64,000 nucleotides of DNA from Craterostigma plantagineum. Taxonomy: Eukaryota > Streptophyta > Magnoliopsida > Lamiales > Linderniaceae. The notes under the pieces were generated by a model. It made no database searches. It had not been told where the DNA came from and saw nothing but the letters and a program-made list of their open reading frames with translations. The stretch lies in NCBI GenBank assembly GCA_027422505.1, contig JAPQWV010000685.1, positions 124,001 through 188,000 on the forward strand, written 5' to 3'. Position numbers and translations under genes: made by a program. Shown here in pieces: positions 60,880 through 64,000 of this stretch; positions within the stretch are counted from its first letter, which is position 1, and the number at the start of each line of letters is the position of its first letter.

Positions 60880-62751
60880 TTAAGGACCATAGCCAAGAAT
60901 CAATGGCGCAAGCTTGACCAAAACCCTAAGCGAGCTAGGAACAAACTTCCTAGCAAATAAATAGCACAAATTCGTCACATTCCCGTTGTAAATGCACTCC
61001 GACCCGAACCGTATATAATTCAGAAGCTCGACGTTCACGTCGATCCACCCGAACCTCCTCGGGTGGGGCCCACCGCGCGACCAATCGACCCAAGTGACGC
61101 TCCGATTCGAGTTATCCTTCGGGGAAATAATATTCACCAAAGTCGGGAAATAATGCTCGTCGTTGTAGCAAGGCATGTGGCAAAATTCTCGAAAAATTCC
61201 GTAATATTTCGAATCGGACGTAATTGTTAATGCAATATTGCGATCGATTTCGAACCACTGCGACCCTTTCCTCCACTGCTCGATCGTTACGTTGGGCCAC
61301 ATTTTCCCGTTGTATCGGCCCCGCCCGAGCTTCCGCGGGTCGTCGAACGAGCCCAGGAAGCTTTGCTTGGACTTCGTAAGGTATTCGTAGATTGTGGTGA
61401 AGTTGAAGACGGGGAAGCACGAATCGGAGAGAAGTACGAACCTTTCGTTCGACGGGTCGTCTAAGAGCGCATTCGCTATGAGCCTTCGCTCGGCGTCGAT
61501 CATCGACATCGTGCCCCAGTAGACGGGCTGAATTTTAATGAAAGAAGTTAAAATAAGCGGAAACTTTTTTATTCACGAGGCTACATCAAAGATTTCAACG
61601 TGTGTTTTGGTCATATGCATTGCTGTAAAAATTTCCTAGAGAGCCACTTAATCGGTAGAATTGATTAATTAATTGATGACTAATCCATTTAATTCGCGGA
61701 TTAAATGGATTAATCGACGATTAGTCAGTTCATTTTGTTTTAAAAAATTAAATATGCATATTCTTTTAAAGAGCCTATCATGGATAAAAAAAACTGTCAA
61801 ATTGGTCTATGAATTTGATATGCTTTGATACAATTTACCCGGTATCTGTTTATTTTATTACAATTTTATCCTTAAATTAAAATTTATTTTAATAAACTTA
61901 GGTAAGTCCAAAATATAAAATAATTTGATATATTTGCACACACACGTGTTTGCTAGGAATGAATGTACTAATGTTGCATTGATTAAGATAAATCGATACA
62001 CCTTACCTTGGTCGAATATTTGCATATTTAATACAAGGAAAACAAAAAATAATGAAAAAGAAAGGTATATGATCTAATTTTCATCTAGAAACCACCCCAA
62101 CCCTCCCGGGCGCCAGACTAGTGGCTAGAGTGAATTTTACAACATTGACATATGATATTGAAACTGCTTAAATTATTGTACGGTTTGAATTGTAACATGA
62201 ATTTTGGGATTGAATCATAATTAGTCGATCAAACGACATTGACTAAGAACCCTTACACGTAACCTACGAACGAAACTCGAGTATTTAATTCGTAAGTCGA
62301 AAGAACTCACCTGACTTGGAATCCTCCGTCCATGAAAAGCAGAAGTGGGATGAATCTCAGACGAATCGTTGTAAGAAGGATGAGTATGGACGTAAATCGA
62401 ATACTTCCCTTCGTTCCCTTTGAAAAACATATCCCAAAGACGATAAAGAGGCAATGGGCCCGGCGTTAAGAACAAAAAGGCCAACTTGGGCACATTATTA
62501 TTCTTCTCGGTTTTTATAACATTGGACGACGATGATGCTCTCACTAACAATTCATCGTCGCTCATATTGTGGTTTCGTACTGATATTATCGTCTTATTCG
62601 GCGTTGCAATGGAGTAAACTGTTGCTGAAGAAGACAATGTGGTGGTGGTGGTGGTGAAAATTGTCTTGAAAAACGTGGTTAGAAAAAAGCCAACTGATAT
62701 CCCTGTAATGAAGAGTAGTAAATAAAACAAACTGAAGTTGGAGCTTGGCAT
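60880..62751 (-). CDS. DUF266 / GT14 (Core-2/I-branching-like) glycosyltransferase
   Basis: Type II membrane protein, probably Golgi, of the 'Branch' family that contains rice BC10, which affects cell-wall and arabinogalactan glycosylation; the substrate here is unknown. Exon 1 (62751-62311) encodes a short cytosolic tail, a membrane anchor (LFYLLLFITGISVGFFLTTF), a Thr/Ser-rich stem, then VPKLAFLFLTPGPLPLYRLW and YSIYVHTHPSYNDSS. Exon 2 (61527-60880) begins PVYWGTMSMIDAERRLIANA and includes RFVLLSDSCFPVFNFTTIYEYL, QWFEIDRNIALTI and CYNDEHYFPTLVNI. The total of 362 residues is the normal size. The single intron spans 61528-62310 and holds a dispersed repeat. The frame is intact. Upstream is a 366-bp tandem duplication. 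Confidence 0.92.
61757..61960. repeat. Dispersed AT-rich repeat, copy 2, in GT14 intron
   Basis: Related to 4143-4370 in the same order of blocks. It lies in the intron of the GT14 gene. Confidence 0.55.
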
Positions 62752-62869
62752 AGTTTTTGGGGGTTTTGCGAGCTCATGAAAGTGAGAGTTTTGTTGCGAT
62801 TAAGTTTAATTGCATGAGAGGAGAACTCAGTCCTAGGTTTTATGTAAGGAAGGAGAGAAGTTTTCAAAT

Positions 62870-63605
62870 AAATTGGAACGTACGTTTTCGTGCATGCATG
62901 TGCTGGAGTGAAACTATAATAAATCTAAATCATATTTGACCAAGTCAAAAAAGAGGGGTGGAGTGTTTTTGATCATCTTATAATATTCCATGCCCAAATA
63001 GACCTTGCCTGGTGGTCAAAATTTTCTTTTGGATTAAAATGTCTCACGTGCCAACTCGTACAACAATCCTTCCGTGTAAAATAAGTGTTATGCCCCTTAT
63101 ATATATCATGAAATTTCGAACTCCATATTATGCCTCTTAAAGCCATGTTTGTCCTAAAGAATATACTAGAAACCAATTAACTATTTGAATGTCCAAATTA
63201 ACTGAAACTGAAATATAACGAGTCGGTACGGTTATAAATTGGAACGTAGGTTTTCGTGCATGCATGTGCTGGATTGAAACTATAATAATATAAATCATTT
63301 GACAAAGTCAAAAAAAAGGTGGAGTGTTTTAGATCAATCTTACAATGTTCCATGCCCAAATAGACCTTGCCATGCCTGGTGGTCGAAATTGAGCTAAATT
63401 AATTCTTTTTGAATAAAATATGTCTCTCGTGCCAACTCATACAATAATCCTTCCGTGTAAGATAAGTGTTATACCCCTTAATATATTTTACGAAATTCCG
63501 AACTCCATATTATGGCTTCTAAAGCCATGTTTGTCCTAAAGAATGCTTATACATAAAAAACCAATTCACTATTTAATCCAAATTAATGATATACGAGTCG
63601 GAGCC
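62870..63605. repeat. Tandem duplication of ~366 bp upstream of the GT14 gene
   Basis: Unit 1 is about 62870-63235 and unit 2 about 63236-63605. Both run 'aaattggaacgta.gttttcgt', 'gcatgcatgtgctgga', 'ccatgcccaaatagaccttg', 'caatccttccgtgtaa' and 'aagccatgtttgtcctaaag' in that order. They differ by small indels and substitutions. Unit 1 begins about 120 bases upstream of the GT14 ATG. Confidence 0.9.
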
Positions 63606-64000
63606 TAATGCTATGATGATAACGAGCATCATCATCGAACTGTTTATTTAGTGAAGAATACCTGAATTGGTAATCCAAATTTGAAATATGAAGATTAATA
63701 TTACGGGTTTCACATGGGACTTGTTTCTATATAAGCAAAGAGTCGTGTCTCTTTTCAATCACTTTAGTGGGAAGTTGACGTTTCTCATTATTGGTTTGTC
63801 GTATAGAAGATTTCGGACAATATGCGTGAATATGTCTGAATCTTACATGCAAGTCAAGTCAATGGATTACTTATACATCAAGTTTAGGAAGTCAATAAGT
63901 ATCTAACCTTGATACACTAATTGCTAAAATTTAAATTGAAGATAGTTTTGAGAATTGGCGCGTATAAACTATAACTTGTCCTATGACTGTCTTAGTTTGC
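63606..64000. other. AT-rich sequence, no gene seen
   Basis: One short ORF (63688-63906) without recognisable family or context. Nothing supportable. Confidence 0.5.

Overview
This is nuclear DNA from a flowering plant, probably a core eudicot. Genes carry short GT-AG introns. Intergenic DNA is very AT-rich and full of small TIR elements and LTR retrotransposons. Recognisable genes are plant-specific or plant-typed: a class III peroxidase, a class C heat-shock factor, a JAGGED-type C2H2 protein and a DUF1639 protein. I cannot name the species.

Nine protein genes are supported. From left to right: an ANTH-domain clathrin-assembly protein cut by the left edge (1-3842, +); a secreted class III peroxidase (5061-6227, -); a DUF1639 protein (11702-12661, +); a single-finger C2H2 factor of the JAGGED/STAMENLESS type (18140-19567, -); a class C heat-shock factor (39238-40511, +); a BAH plus Agenet chromatin protein (45285-48097, +); the complete scaffold A subunit of protein phosphatase 2A (50795-54354, +); an ASPG1-like aspartic protease (55649-58266, -); and a DUF266/GT14 Golgi glycosyltransferase (60880-62751, -). 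They look like independent housekeeping or developmental genes, with no operon-like or biosynthetic-cluster logic.

The middle of the window (about 20-38 kb) is a mobile-element island. A young Ty1/copia element (20977-26242, TSD GATAT) sits inside one copy of an older duplicated segment. Next comes a very large inverted repeat with about 1.15-kb arms around a 177-bp loop. Its right arm is split by a 7.7-kb minus-strand LTR element (29380-37114, TSD GTTAT) that has no recognisable coding capacity and is filled with GC-rich higher-order repeats. Small TIR elements flank most genes, several with clear 8-bp hAT-type duplications (14971-15609, 43742-43918, 49435-50105) and one nested pair (41961-42944 with 42416-42896).

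A property of the sequence itself affects every gene model. Conserved genes are repeatedly broken by single missing bases, mostly in short homopolymers: ANTH, DUF1639, HSF (two), BAH-Agenet (two or three), PP2A-A (one) and the aspartic protease (four or five). The near-identical LTR pairs also differ mainly by one-base indels. The simplest reading is residual assembly error, not decay of so many unrelated neighbours. The peroxidase and the GT14 gene read through cleanly.
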